From assembly GCF_020164955.1 (NCBI RefSeq), contig NZ_JAIUHG010000028.1:24106-88105 (forward strand): a DNA stretch of 64,000 nt, read 5' to 3'. Position numbers and translations under genes: made by a program. Numbering within the stretch: the stretch's first letter is position 1; every line of letters starts with the position of its first letter. Origin of the DNA: Mesorhizobium sp. CA8. GTDB lineage: Bacteria; Pseudomonadota; Alphaproteobacteria; Rhizobiales; Rhizobiaceae. Under the pieces are notes generated by a model. It saw only the letters and a list, made by a program, of their open reading frames with translations. It was not told the DNA's origin and searched no databases. This document shows, piece after piece, positions 57,001 to 64,000 of the stretch.

Positions 57001-57996
57001 ATGAAAACCCGCAAACTTGGAACTGAACTCGAAGTCTTCCCCGTCGGCCTCGGCTGCATGGGCATGAGCTTCGCCTATGGCGGCCAGCCGGAGGCGGAAG
57101 CCATTGCCACACTGCGCCGCGCCGTCGAGATCGGCGTGACTTTCTTCGATACGGCCGAAGTCTATGGTCCATTCGAGAACGAGATACTGCTCGGCAAGGC
57201 CCTAAAACCGGTGCGCGACAAGGTCACCATCGCAACCAAATTCGGCTTCAAGATTTCCGAGCATGGCGAAGGCATCGACCGCATGGTCGGCGTCGACAGC
57301 CGCCCCGAACACGTCAAGGCGGTGGCCGAAGCCTCGCTGAAGCGGCTCAACACCGACGTGATCGACCTCTACTATCAGCACCGCGTCGACCCGAACGTGC
57401 CGATCGAGGACACGGTCGGCGCCATGGCAGAGCTGGTGAGCGAGGGCAAGGTCCGGGCGCTGGGCCTGTCGGAGGTGAGCGGCGCGACGCTGCGCCGGGC
57501 GCATGCCGTGCACCCGATCGCCGCCGTGCAGAGCGAATATTCGCTGTGGAGCCGCGATCCCGAGGATGAGGTGTTCGACGTCTGCCGCGAACTCGGCATC
57601 GGCTTCGTCCCCTACAGCCCGCTCGGCCGCGGCCTGCTCACCGGCGCGATCAGCAAGCCGGACGCGCTCGGTGCCGGCGACTGGCGCCTCACTCTGCCGC
57701 GCTTCCAGGCCGAGGCCATGGAAGCCAACCACGCGGTGATCGCTGTGCTGGAGAAGATGGCCGCCCAAAAGGGCGTGAGGCCGGCGCAGCTGGCGCTCGC
57801 CTGGGTACTGCACCAGGGCAATTTCATCGTGCCGATCCCCGGCGCAAGGAAGATACGGCACCTTGAGCAGAACACAGCCGCGGCCGGGATCGAGTTGAGC
57901 GCGGCCGAAGTGACGGCGATCGGCGATGCGCTGTCGCCCGACAAGGTGGTCGGCAAGCGCTATACGGAGGAACTGCTGGCGTTGGTGAATGGGTGA
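57001..57996 (+). CDS. Aldo/keto reductase
   Basis: A 331-residue NADPH reductase of the AKR13/YakC type. D in FFDTAEVYGP, Y of VYGP, K in IATKFGF and H in YYQHRVDP make the catalytic tetrad. It reduces aldehydes or ketones. It is divergent from, and probably controlled by, the LysR protein. Confidence 0.93.
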   Translation: MKTRKLGTELEVFPVGLGCMGMSFAYGGQPEAEAIATLRRAVEIGVTFFDTAEVYGPFENEILLGKALKPVRDKVTIATKFGFKISEHGEGIDRMVGVDSRPEHVKAVAEASLKRLNTDVIDLYYQHRVDPNVPIEDTVGAMAELVSEGKVRALGLSEVSGATLRRAHAVHPIAAVQSEYSLWSRDPEDEVFDVCRELGIGFVPYSPLGRGLLTGAISKPDALGAGDWRLTLPRFQAEAMEANHAVIAVLEKMAAQKGVRPAQLALAWVLHQGNFIVPIPGARKIRHLEQNTAAAGIELSAAEVTAIGDALSPDKVVGKRYTEELLALVNG

Positions 57997-58073
57997 GGTG
58001 GAAGGAGGCGCTCGGGCGCCTTCTTCTCCATAAAGCCGTGCAGTGCGGAAGATTGCGCGACATCAGCGCGAGG

Positions 58074-58230
58074 CACCCCCCTCTGGCCTGCCGGCCATCT
58101 CCCCCGCAAGGGGGGAGATCGGATGTCGCTTGACTTTTCGCCAATCACCAACGCTGCAAGAAGGGGTGCCGCCGGCGAACTGCCAATCTCCCCCCTTGCG
58201 GGGGAGATGCCCGGCAGGGCAGAGGGGGGC
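58074..58230. repeat. Intergenic palindromic repeat (CCCCCTCTGGCCTGCCGG type)
   Basis: Outer arms ACCCCCCTCTGGCCTGCC and GGCAGGGCAGAGGGGG are complementary, with inner ATCTCCCCCGCAAGGGGGGAGAT and AATCTCCCCCCTTGCGGGGGAGAT hairpins. It lies between the aldo/keto reductase gene and the convergent nucleotidyltransferase gene. Confidence 0.7.
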
Positions 58231-58254
58231 TGTCCCGCCGACTTTTCTAATGTC

Positions 58255-58893
58255 CTACCACGGCGCCACCTCAATCTCCGGCCAGCACTCCTGCGCCCTT
58301 CTCCCCTTCGCCTCATGCGTCCGCTGATTGTCCAGCACCCGGTTCGGCGTGATGCGGAACGAAAAAAGGTCGTCGAGCCCAAACGGCGCCACCAAATCCA
58401 GGCACCCCTCGGTATCGTACCGCACCCCGACCGCATGCGTCTTCGACGCAAAATAGCTCACTGATTCACTCGCGCTCGCATAGCGCGGGCATTCCTGCCC
58501 GAATTTCACCGGATACCACAGGTGCACCCGCGCCTGGTTGCGTACCTCGACCGGCAACGGCAACCCCTCGAAATGCGCAGCCGCCCGGCGGATCACCGCA
58601 TCCTCGACCTCGTAGGACAAATCGGTGTCATCGAAATAGAACAGATCGACATCCTTGATGCCGTAGCCCGGCGGCTTGCCGGTCAGATGGTTCCAGACGC
58701 TGTTGTAGAGCGCGCCGGAAACCACCAGCCAATCGGGCAGCGCGAGTCGGCGCACGCGCGCCAGTGTCTCGCTGAGCAGCGGGTCGCCCGCAACGATGGC
58801 GAGGAACGCCGCGCGCTGCTCTTCGAAGGCAAGGCCGGAATAGCGGAGATGGTCCATCGCCCTTTTGGAGAGCGATTCGCCATGCTCCGGCAA
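58255..58893 (-). CDS. Nucleotidyltransferase-family (COG3575-like) protein
   Basis: A 212-residue protein with the metal-binding motif KDVDLFYFDD that marks the nucleotidyltransferase-like fold, plus VSGALYNSVWNHLTGKPPGYGI before it. The substrate is unknown. The first ATG (58893) is used; MDHLRYSG at 58857 is a possible later start. It is upstream of a repeat element and pheT's 3' end. Confidence 0.8.
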   Translation of the reverse strand: MPEHGESLSKRAMDHLRYSGLAFEEQRAAFLAIVAGDPLLSETLARVRRLALPDWLVVSGALYNSVWNHLTGKPPGYGIKDVDLFYFDDTDLSYEVEDAVIRRAAAHFEGLPLPVEVRNQARVHLWYPVKFGQECPRYASASESVSYFASKTHAVGVRYDTEGCLDLVAPFGLDDLFSFRITPNRVLDNQRTHEAKGRRAQECWPEIEVAPW

Positions 58894-58898
58894 TCCTC

Positions 58899-58951
58899 AG
58901 AAGCAAATCCAGGACAAGTGCACAGCGGTTTTCCGCCCGGAATTGCGTAAA
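58899..58951. repeat. Dispersed repeat (GGAATTGC family)
   Basis: AGAAGCAAATCCAGGACAAG...CAGCGGTTTTCCGCCCGGAATTGCG matches the copies at 23846 and 63478 closely. It fills the gap between pheT and the nucleotidyltransferase gene. Confidence 0.7.
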
Positions 58952-58962
58952 GCGGAGACTCG

Positions 58963-61371
58963 CTACGCCCTCAGCACGCCGCCCGTCTGCTTGTTGACGT
59001 TCTCGACGATGCGTTTTGCGAGCGCCTCGAAATCCTCGTCGGTCAGCGTTTTTTCGACCGGCTGGATCGAGACCTCGATGGCGATCGACTTCTTGGCCGC
59101 GCCGAGCGAGGCGCCTTCAAAGACGTCGAACACCGAAACGCCGGTGACCAGTTTCTTGTCGGCCGCGAGCGCTGCCCGCACCAGCGTGCCGGCTTCCACC
59201 GACCTGTCCACGACGAAAGCAAAATCGCGCTTCACCGCCTGGAACGGCGAGAGCTCCAACTTCGGCTTGGTGCGCGTCGGCTTGGCCTTCGGTTCCGGCA
59301 CGGCGTCGACGAAAACCTCGAAGCCGCAGATCGGGCCGGAGGCGTCGAGCGTTTCGAGCGTTTTCGGATGGAACTCGCCGAATGTGCCGAGCACCGTCTT
59401 TGGCCCAAGCTTGATCGTTCCTGAACGTCCCGGGTGATACCAGGCCGGGCCGCCGGGCTCGATCTGCAGCCGGTCGACCGGCGCGCCGCAGGCTTCGAGC
59501 GCTGCGATTGCGTCCGCCTTGGCGTCGAACACGCCGACCGGCCCGGCATTGCCGGACCAACTGCGGCCCGAGCCGTCGAGCTTGGCCGTGCCGCGCCGCA
59601 CGCCGGCTGCGACGCGCCGCTGCTGGTCGGCCAAGTCGCCCTCATAGGTACCGGAGACCTCGAACAGTGCCACATCGCCGATGCCGCGGTCGGCATTGCG
59701 CTGCGCGGCCGCGATCAGCCCCGGCAGCAGCGAAGGCCGCATGTCGGACATGTCGGCGGCGATCGGGTTGGCGAGTTTCAGGCCGTTCTGGCCGCCGCCG
59801 AACAGCTCGGCGTGCTTTGCGGGGATGAACGACCATGTGACGGCCTCCATCATGCCGCGCACGGCCAACGCGCGCTTGGCCGAACGGGTGCGCAGCTGCA
59901 GCGTGGTCAGGATCTTGCCGTTGACCGCGTCATGCGAGGTAAGCGGCTGCGGCGCTATGTTGTCGACGCCGTGGATGCGCATCACCTCCTCGACCAGATC
60001 CGCCTTGTCGTCGATATCCGGCCGCCAGGACGGCACCTTCACCTCGACGGTGTCGCCCGAACTGCGCGGCTCGAAGCCGAGCCGCGTCAGGATGCTGAGC
60101 GCTTCCTCTCTTGGCACCTCGATGCCGGTCAGCCGCTTCACTTCCGAGAGCGGGAAGAAGATGATCTTCGGCTTGTGACCGGCATAGCCCGCTACTTCGA
60201 TTTCCGTCGGCGTGCCGCCGCAGAACTCGAGCACCAGCTTGGTCGCAAGCTCCACGCCCGGCACCATGAACTCAGGGTCGACGCCGCGCTCGAAGCGGTA
60301 GCGCGCATCGCTGATGATGCCGAGCGTGCGGCCGGTGCGGGCGGTCGTGATCGGGTCCCAGAGCGCCGATTCGATCAGCACGTCAGTGGTGTTCTCGTCG
60401 CAGCCCGAATGCTCGCCGCCCATGATGCCGGCGATCGATTCGACGCCATTGTCGTCGGCGATGACGCACATATCCGGCGTCAGCGTGTATTCGCGCCCGT
60501 CAAGCGCCAGCACCGTCTCGCCCTGCTTGGCGCGGCGCACGACGAGGTTGCCGGCGACCTTGTTGGCGTCGAACACATGCAGCGGCCGGCCGCGGTCGAA
60601 GGTGACATAGTTGGTGATGTCGACCAGGGCGCTGATCGGGCGCAAGCCGATGGCGATCAGCCGCTGCTGCAGCCATTTCGGCGATGGGCCGTTCTTCACG
60701 CCGTTCACCAGCGTCAGCGCGAAGCCGGGGCAGAGTTCCGGCGCCTCGATCTTGACCTTGACCGGGCACATGCCGTTGCCGACATGCGGCATGATCGCGC
60801 CTCCGGTGAGGCGGCCAAGCCCGCTCGCCGCAAGATCGCGCGCGATACCGTAGACGCTGGTCGCGTCCGGCCGGTTCGGCGTCAGATTGATCTCGATCAC
60901 CGGATCGTCGAGATGCGCGTAGGCGGCGAAGCTGGTACCGACCGGCGCATCCGGCGGCAAATCGATGATGCCGTTATGCTCGTCGGAGATTTCCAGCTCG
61001 CGTTCCGAGCACATCATGCCGTGGCTTTCGACGCCGCGGATCTTGCCGACCGAGAGCGTCACGTCGATGCCGGGAATATAGGTGCCGGGCGCCGCGAAGG
61101 CGCCGATCATGCCCGCGCGGGCATTGGGCGCACCGCACACGACCTGCACCGGCGGCTTGCCGTCGCCGGTGTCGACGGTCAGCACGCGCAGCCGGTCGGC
61201 GTCCGGATGTTGCACTGCCGTCAGCACCTTCGCGATGACGAAGGGTTTCAGGCCGGCCTTGTCGTCGACATGCTCGACTTCGAGGCCGATCGCGGTCAGC
61301 CGCTCGACGATCTCGGCGAGCGAGGCGTCGGTCTCGAGATGGTCCTTGAGCCAGGAGAGGGTGAATTTCAT
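58963..61371 (-). CDS. pheT: Phenylalanyl-tRNA synthetase beta subunit
   Basis: An 802-residue subunit, normal for alphaproteobacteria. The N-terminal tRNA-binding domain (VQHPDADRLRVLTVDTGDG), the B3/B4 editing domain (about 205-400), the B5 domain and the C-terminal FDX-ACB anticodon domain (about 708-801) are all present. The start MKFTLSWLKDHLETDASL is the family pattern. A GFA-domain gene lies between it and pheS; its stop overlaps the pheT start by four bases. Confidence 0.97.
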   Translation of the reverse strand: MKFTLSWLKDHLETDASLAEIVERLTAIGLEVEHVDDKAGLKPFVIAKVLTAVQHPDADRLRVLTVDTGDGKPPVQVVCGAPNARAGMIGAFAAPGTYIPGIDVTLSVGKIRGVESHGMMCSERELEISDEHNGIIDLPPDAPVGTSFAAYAHLDDPVIEINLTPNRPDATSVYGIARDLAASGLGRLTGGAIMPHVGNGMCPVKVKIEAPELCPGFALTLVNGVKNGPSPKWLQQRLIAIGLRPISALVDITNYVTFDRGRPLHVFDANKVAGNLVVRRAKQGETVLALDGREYTLTPDMCVIADDNGVESIAGIMGGEHSGCDENTTDVLIESALWDPITTARTGRTLGIISDARYRFERGVDPEFMVPGVELATKLVLEFCGGTPTEIEVAGYAGHKPKIIFFPLSEVKRLTGIEVPREEALSILTRLGFEPRSSGDTVEVKVPSWRPDIDDKADLVEEVMRIHGVDNIAPQPLTSHDAVNGKILTTLQLRTRSAKRALAVRGMMEAVTWSFIPAKHAELFGGGQNGLKLANPIAADMSDMRPSLLPGLIAAAQRNADRGIGDVALFEVSGTYEGDLADQQRRVAAGVRRGTAKLDGSGRSWSGNAGPVGVFDAKADAIAALEACGAPVDRLQIEPGGPAWYHPGRSGTIKLGPKTVLGTFGEFHPKTLETLDASGPICGFEVFVDAVPEPKAKPTRTKPKLELSPFQAVKRDFAFVVDRSVEAGTLVRAALAADKKLVTGVSVFDVFEGASLGAAKKSIAIEVSIQPVEKTLTDEDFEALAKRIVENVNKQTGGVLRA

Positions 61372-61805
61372 GACTGTGTTTCCGAGGGTCTTTGTTCTTC
61401 GGGCCGGGGAACGCTGGTCTTCAGCTCGCGCGGCAGCGCATCGGGCATGTGCAGGAAAGGCAGCTGCTCGCGCACATGCGCATGCACGGTCGGCCTGAAA
61501 TAGGCCGGCATGTCCATGGTGCCGAGCATGAAGTAGATCCGGTTGTCGAGCCGCTGGTCGGTATAGGCGATAGGCGAGCCGCAAATGCCGCAGAACGAGC
61601 GCTCCACCGGGCCGTTGCGGTAGCTTTTCAGCGATTTGCCGTTGAGCGCGACCTGGTCGGCCATGAAGCCGACAAAGGCCGACACCGGCGCGCCGCTGGC
61701 TCGCCGGCAATCGCCGCAATGGCAATAACTGATGTGATGCGGCTCGGCCGAGGCCTCGAACCGCACCGCGCCGCAACGGCAGCCGCCGGTGTGAGGTGCC
61801 GTCAT
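61368..61805 (-). CDS. GFA/CENP-V domain protein wedged between pheS and pheT
   Basis: A 145-residue protein with the GFA zinc motifs GGCRCGAV, SYCHCGDCRRASGAP and FCGICGSP, a fold shared by glutathione-dependent formaldehyde-activating enzymes. Its ATG overlaps the pheS stop (ATGA) and its stop overlaps the pheT start, so all three are translationally coupled. No link to tRNA charging is known. The protein may detoxify a carbonyl or act on a glutathione adduct. Confidence 0.88.
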   Translation of the reverse strand: MTAPHTGGCRCGAVRFEASAEPHHISYCHCGDCRRASGAPVSAFVGFMADQVALNGKSLKSYRNGPVERSFCGICGSPIAYTDQRLDNRIYFMLGTMDMPAYFRPTVHAHVREQLPFLHMPDALPRELKTSVPRPEEQRPSETQS

Positions 61806-62899
61806 GCAGACAGCCCCCCGAACAGCGTCGGCAGGTCGAGCGGCCGGAAGCCGTAATGCGACAGCCAGCGCACGTCGGCATCGAAGAAGGCGCGCAGGTC
61901 CGGCATGCCGTATTTCAGCATGGCGATGCGGTCGATGCCCATGCCCCAGGCAAAGCCCTGATATTCGTCGGGGTCGAGGCCGCCGGCGCGCAGCACGTTG
62001 GGATGCACCATGCCGCAGCCCAGGATCTCCATCCAGTCGGACCCTTCGCCGAAGCGCACTTCGCCGGGACGCGAGCGGTCGCACTGGATGTCGACCTCGA
62101 GGCTCGGCTCGGTGAACGGGAAGAAGGACGGGCGGAAGCGCATCTTGACCGACGGCACCTCGAAGAAGGCCTTGCAGAACTCCTCCAGCACCCACTTCAT
62201 GTTGGCGACATTGGCCGATTTGTCGACCACCAGCCCCTCGACCTGATGGAACATCGGCGAGTGAGTGGCGTCCGAATCCTGCCGGTAGGTCTTGCCGGGG
62301 ATGACGATGCGGATCGGCGGCTTCTGCCGCTCCATGGTGCGGATCTGCACGGGCGAGGTGTGCGTGCGCAACAGCTTGCGCTCGCCCTTCTCGTCCGGCT
62401 GGAAGAAGAAGGTGTCATGCATCTCGCGCGCCGGATGCCCCTCGGGGAAATTCAGCGCCGTGAAATTGTAATAGTCGGTCTCGATATCCGGGCCTTCGGC
62501 GATCGCGAAGCCGAGGTCGCCGAAGATCGCCGCGATCTCGTCGATCACCTGGCTGATCGGATGGATGCGGCCGCGCTCGGCCGGCGACTGGCGAACGGGG
62601 AGCGTGACATCGACCTTCTCGGCGGCAAGCCGCGCGGCGATGGCCACATCCTTCAGTTCCGCCTTGCGCTGGGTGAGCGCTTCGGTGATGCGGTTCTTCA
62701 TTCCGTTGATCGCCGGGCCCTTCACCTGCCGCTCCTCGGCGCTCATCGCGCCCAGCGTCTTCAGCATTTCGGAGACCGAGCCCTTCTTGCCGAGCGCCGA
62801 GACGCGCACCGCCTCGATTGCCGGTTCGTCGGCCGCAGCCGCGATGTCGGCCATCAGGGAAGCTTCAAGGGTTTCAAGATTTCCAGCGGTGGCGTTCAC
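61802..62899 (-). CDS. pheS: Phenylalanyl-tRNA synthetase alpha subunit
   Basis: A 365-residue class II synthetase. An N-terminal coiled coil is followed by motif 1, motif 2 (FRQDSDATHSPMFHQVEGLVVD-type region, split around TYRQDSDATHSPMFHQ) and motif 3 (GFAWGMGIDRIAMLKYG). It forms an alpha2-beta2 enzyme with PheT. The promoter region upstream carries a tandem 13-mer. Confidence 0.97.
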   Translation of the reverse strand: MNATAGNLETLEASLMADIAAAADEPAIEAVRVSALGKKGSVSEMLKTLGAMSAEERQVKGPAINGMKNRITEALTQRKAELKDVAIAARLAAEKVDVTLPVRQSPAERGRIHPISQVIDEIAAIFGDLGFAIAEGPDIETDYYNFTALNFPEGHPAREMHDTFFFQPDEKGERKLLRTHTSPVQIRTMERQKPPIRIVIPGKTYRQDSDATHSPMFHQVEGLVVDKSANVANMKWVLEEFCKAFFEVPSVKMRFRPSFFPFTEPSLEVDIQCDRSRPGEVRFGEGSDWMEILGCGMVHPNVLRAGGLDPDEYQGFAWGMGIDRIAMLKYGMPDLRAFFDADVRWLSHYGFRPLDLPTLFGGLSA

Positions 62900-62943
62900 G
62901 GCGAAACTCTCTCGATTGGATGACTAGCATTCCGCGTGCGTCA

Positions 62944-62976
62944 CCATTTTGGTTACGCGGGTGCCATTTTGGTTAC
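62944..62976. repeat. Tandem 13-mer CCATTTTGGTTAC upstream of pheS
   Basis: Two exact copies at 62944-62956 and 62964-62976, repeating with a 20-base period (about two helical turns). They lie 45-77 bases upstream of the pheS start, between pheS and the rplT terminator. They could be a regulatory site or the scar of a mobile element. Confidence 0.7.
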
Positions 62977-62991
62977 ATCGGGGCCAAAAAA

Positions 62992-63022
62992 GAACCCGCG
63001 CCAGCCGTGCCAGCGCGGGTTC
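62992..63022 (-). terminator. Rho-independent terminator after rplT
   Basis: GAACCCGCGC (62992-63001) and GCGCGGGTTC (63013-63022) form a 10-base stem; on the minus strand the stem is followed by TTTTTT. It separates rpmI-rplT from pheS, which therefore probably has its own promoter. Confidence 0.88.
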
Positions 63023-63059
63023 CCCAAATCAGAATTGCGTATGCTTGGGAAGCGCTGGC

Positions 63060-63461
63060 TTAGGCGACAGCGCTCTCAAAAGCATTCGGCGTGGTGTTCT
63101 TCAGATATTCGAGCGCGACCTTGGCCTTGGCGACCAGCGCGGCGAAAGCCTGCGGCTCGTGGATGGCCATGTCCGAAAGAACCTTGCGGTCGATCTCGAT
63201 GCCGGCCTTGTTGAGGCCGTCGATGAAGCGGCCATAGGTCAGGCCATGCTCGTGGGTCGCGGCGTTGATGCGCTGGATCCACAGCGCGCGGAACGAGCGC
63301 TTGCGGTTCTTGCGGTCGCGATAGGCGTATTGCAGCGACTTCTCCACCGCCTGCTTGGCGATGCGAATGGTGTTCTTGCGGCGGCCGTAGAAGCCCTTGG
63401 CGGCTTTCAGGACCTTCTTGTGCTTGGCGTGGGCGGTAACGCCTCTCTTTACACGTGCCAT
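63060..63461 (-). CDS. rplT: 50S ribosomal protein L20
   Basis: A 133-residue protein with the L20 pattern (MARVKRGVTAHAKHKKVLKAAKGFYGRRKN, NRKRSFRALWIQRINAA). It helps assemble the 50S subunit and in some bacteria represses its own operon. It lies 91 bases after rpmI, with a dispersed repeat between them. Confidence 0.98.
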   Translation of the reverse strand: MARVKRGVTAHAKHKKVLKAAKGFYGRRKNTIRIAKQAVEKSLQYAYRDRKNRKRSFRALWIQRINAATHEHGLTYGRFIDGLNKAGIEIDRKVLSDMAIHEPQAFAALVAKAKVALEYLKNTTPNAFESAVA

Positions 63462-63477
63462 GTCATGATCTCCTTAA

Positions 63478-63534
63478 AAAGCAATTCCAGGAAAAGTGTG
63501 TAGCGGTTTTCCGTTCGGAATTGCGTCAAACAAA
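63478..63534. repeat. Dispersed repeat (GGAATTGC family), best copy
   Basis: AAAGCAATTCCAGG...GTAGCGGTTTTCCG...CGGAATTGCGTCAAACAAA. The ends AGCAATTCC and GGAATTGCG are inverted repeats, so the unit can fold into a hairpin. It lies inside the rpmI-rplT operon, which may alter processing of the transcript. Confidence 0.75.
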
Positions 63535-63552
63535 TGCGTCCAGACCGAATGC

Positions 63553-63756
63553 TCAGAGGCCGTTCGGCAGAAAATTCTTGATGACCTTCTTGCCGTCCGG
63601 TTCAGCCAGAACCATCGTGCCGCGGGCATCGCGAATGAACTTGTTGGAACGCTTGATCATGCCGTGGCGCTTGCCGGCGGCAGCCGACAGCACCTTGCCG
63701 GTGGCAGTAATCTTGAACCGCTTCTTTGCGGCCGATTTGGTCTTCATCTTGGGCAT
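63553..63756 (-). CDS. rpmI: 50S ribosomal protein L35
   Basis: A 67-residue protein, MPKMKTKSAAKKRFKITATG to NFLPNGL, the full L35 pattern. The start is the ATG at 63756. infC, often the gene before it, is not seen within the window. Confidence 0.98.
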   Translation of the reverse strand: MPKMKTKSAAKKRFKITATGKVLSAAAGKRHGMIKRSNKFIRDARGTMVLAEPDGKKVIKNFLPNGL

Positions 63757-63833
63757 TTTGCTACTCCGTATTGGTGGCGCACCATCGCGCTTCTTGTCTC
63801 GCTTCGGGCCGACCAAAGCCCGAAAAGCAAATG

Positions 63834-63865
63834 AAACCGCCACGGCATGCCCTGCCGGGCGGTTT
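63834..63865. repeat. Hairpin upstream of rpmI
   Basis: AAACCGCC (63834-63841) and GGCGGTTT (63858-63865) are complementary; each side is followed by a T-rich tract on one strand. It could be the terminator of a gene to the right of the window or a leader element controlling rpmI-rplT. Confidence 0.5.
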
Positions 63866-63935
63866 TCTTGGAACCGCGGTCCTATAGATCAAAGACGGCC
63901 AGTACGCAACACCTCAAGCGATACGTGTCGTAAGC

Positions 63936-63975
63936 GCATGAGTTGTCCGGGTTAGGTAGCACATGAGTTGTCCGG
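63936..63975. mobile_element. Possible end of an insertion sequence (tandem ATGAGTTGTCCGG)
   Basis: ATGAGTTGTCCGG occurs twice (63938-63950 and 63963-63975) with a 25-base period, followed by TTTTATCG and an AATGGAGG near the window edge that could be the ribosome site of a transposase gene. Tandem sites of this sort near an end recall IS21-type elements. No transposase is visible, so this is a suggestion. Confidence 0.35.
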
Positions 63976-64000
63976 TTTTATCGCCAGCGAATGGAGGCTG

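Noticed and set aside
59434..61503. 689-codon plus-strand frame opposite pheT
   Set aside because: Low-complexity antisense composition; pheT on the other strand is certain.

Overview
The window is a GC-rich, densely coding chromosomal segment from an alphaproteobacterium of the order Hyphomicrobiales (Rhizobiales). It looks most like Mesorhizobium or a close relative. This rests on three things: the syntenic housekeeping blocks (rmuC-def-fmt-truA-dapE-dapD, rpmH-rnpA-yidC-engB, rpmI-rplT-pheS-pheT), the protein sequences, and several dispersed intergenic palindromes of a kind typical of that group. The genus is an inference from memory of sequences; no search was run.

Region by region. 1-6750: a partial exported beta-propeller gene divergent from an XRE regulator, a CYTH/CHAD pair, and a CecR-like TetR regulator heading an HlyD/ABC-2 exporter operon. 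6750-9850: two small membrane ORFs in what looks like lower-GC DNA, a threonine dehydratase-type enzyme and rmuC. 9947-19547: housekeeping core with def, fmt, a GNAT gene, truA, dapE, a panE-like reductase, dapD with two membrane genes, a LOG-family protein and a pyrimidine 5'-nucleotidase-like HAD protein. 19698-26518: a diguanylate cyclase, a mini Tat-like peptide with a GMC oxidoreductase behind a sigma-54-like promoter, divergent phhA and Lrp, a BchE-like B12/radical-SAM protein that starts with TTG, and argB. 26620-37537: amidase, an ECF sigma/anti-sigma pair followed by an exported fasciclin protein and a Tat-exported MsrB, an EmrAB-type pump with its TetR repressor, and a soluble FtsK paralogue. 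37718-41795: engB, a CatB-type acetyltransferase, yidC, rnpA and rpmH. 42052-45348: an orphan histidine kinase, tRNA-Arg(ACG), and a RibD/DHFR-like gene lying between the tRNA and a damaged copy of the tRNA 3' end.

The most unusual locus is 44704-49896. A 1356-residue Pls/PosA-type nonribosomal peptide synthetase combines an adenylation domain, a carrier domain, six membrane segments and three left-handed beta-helix modules. It overlaps or abuts a GNAT acetyltransferase gene and a phosphopantetheinyl transferase gene. Together they look like a complete pathway for a membrane-made amino-acid homopolymer or amino-acyl product. Next come an ECF sigma factor with a SnoaL-like tail, a small ABM-fold protein, a flavin dehydrogenase with a Gfo/Idh/MocA oxidoreductase, a YceI/cytochrome b561 pair, a divergent LysR and aldo-keto reductase pair, and a nucleotidyltransferase-like gene. 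The window ends with pheT, a GFA-domain gene wedged between pheT and pheS, pheS, rplT and rpmI. The last bases carry a tandem 13-mer that may be the edge of a mobile element.

No CRISPR array, rRNA gene or complete transposase gene was seen. Gene starts were chosen by family length, Shine-Dalgarno-like sequence and overlap with neighbours. Several genes appear to use TTG or GTG starts.
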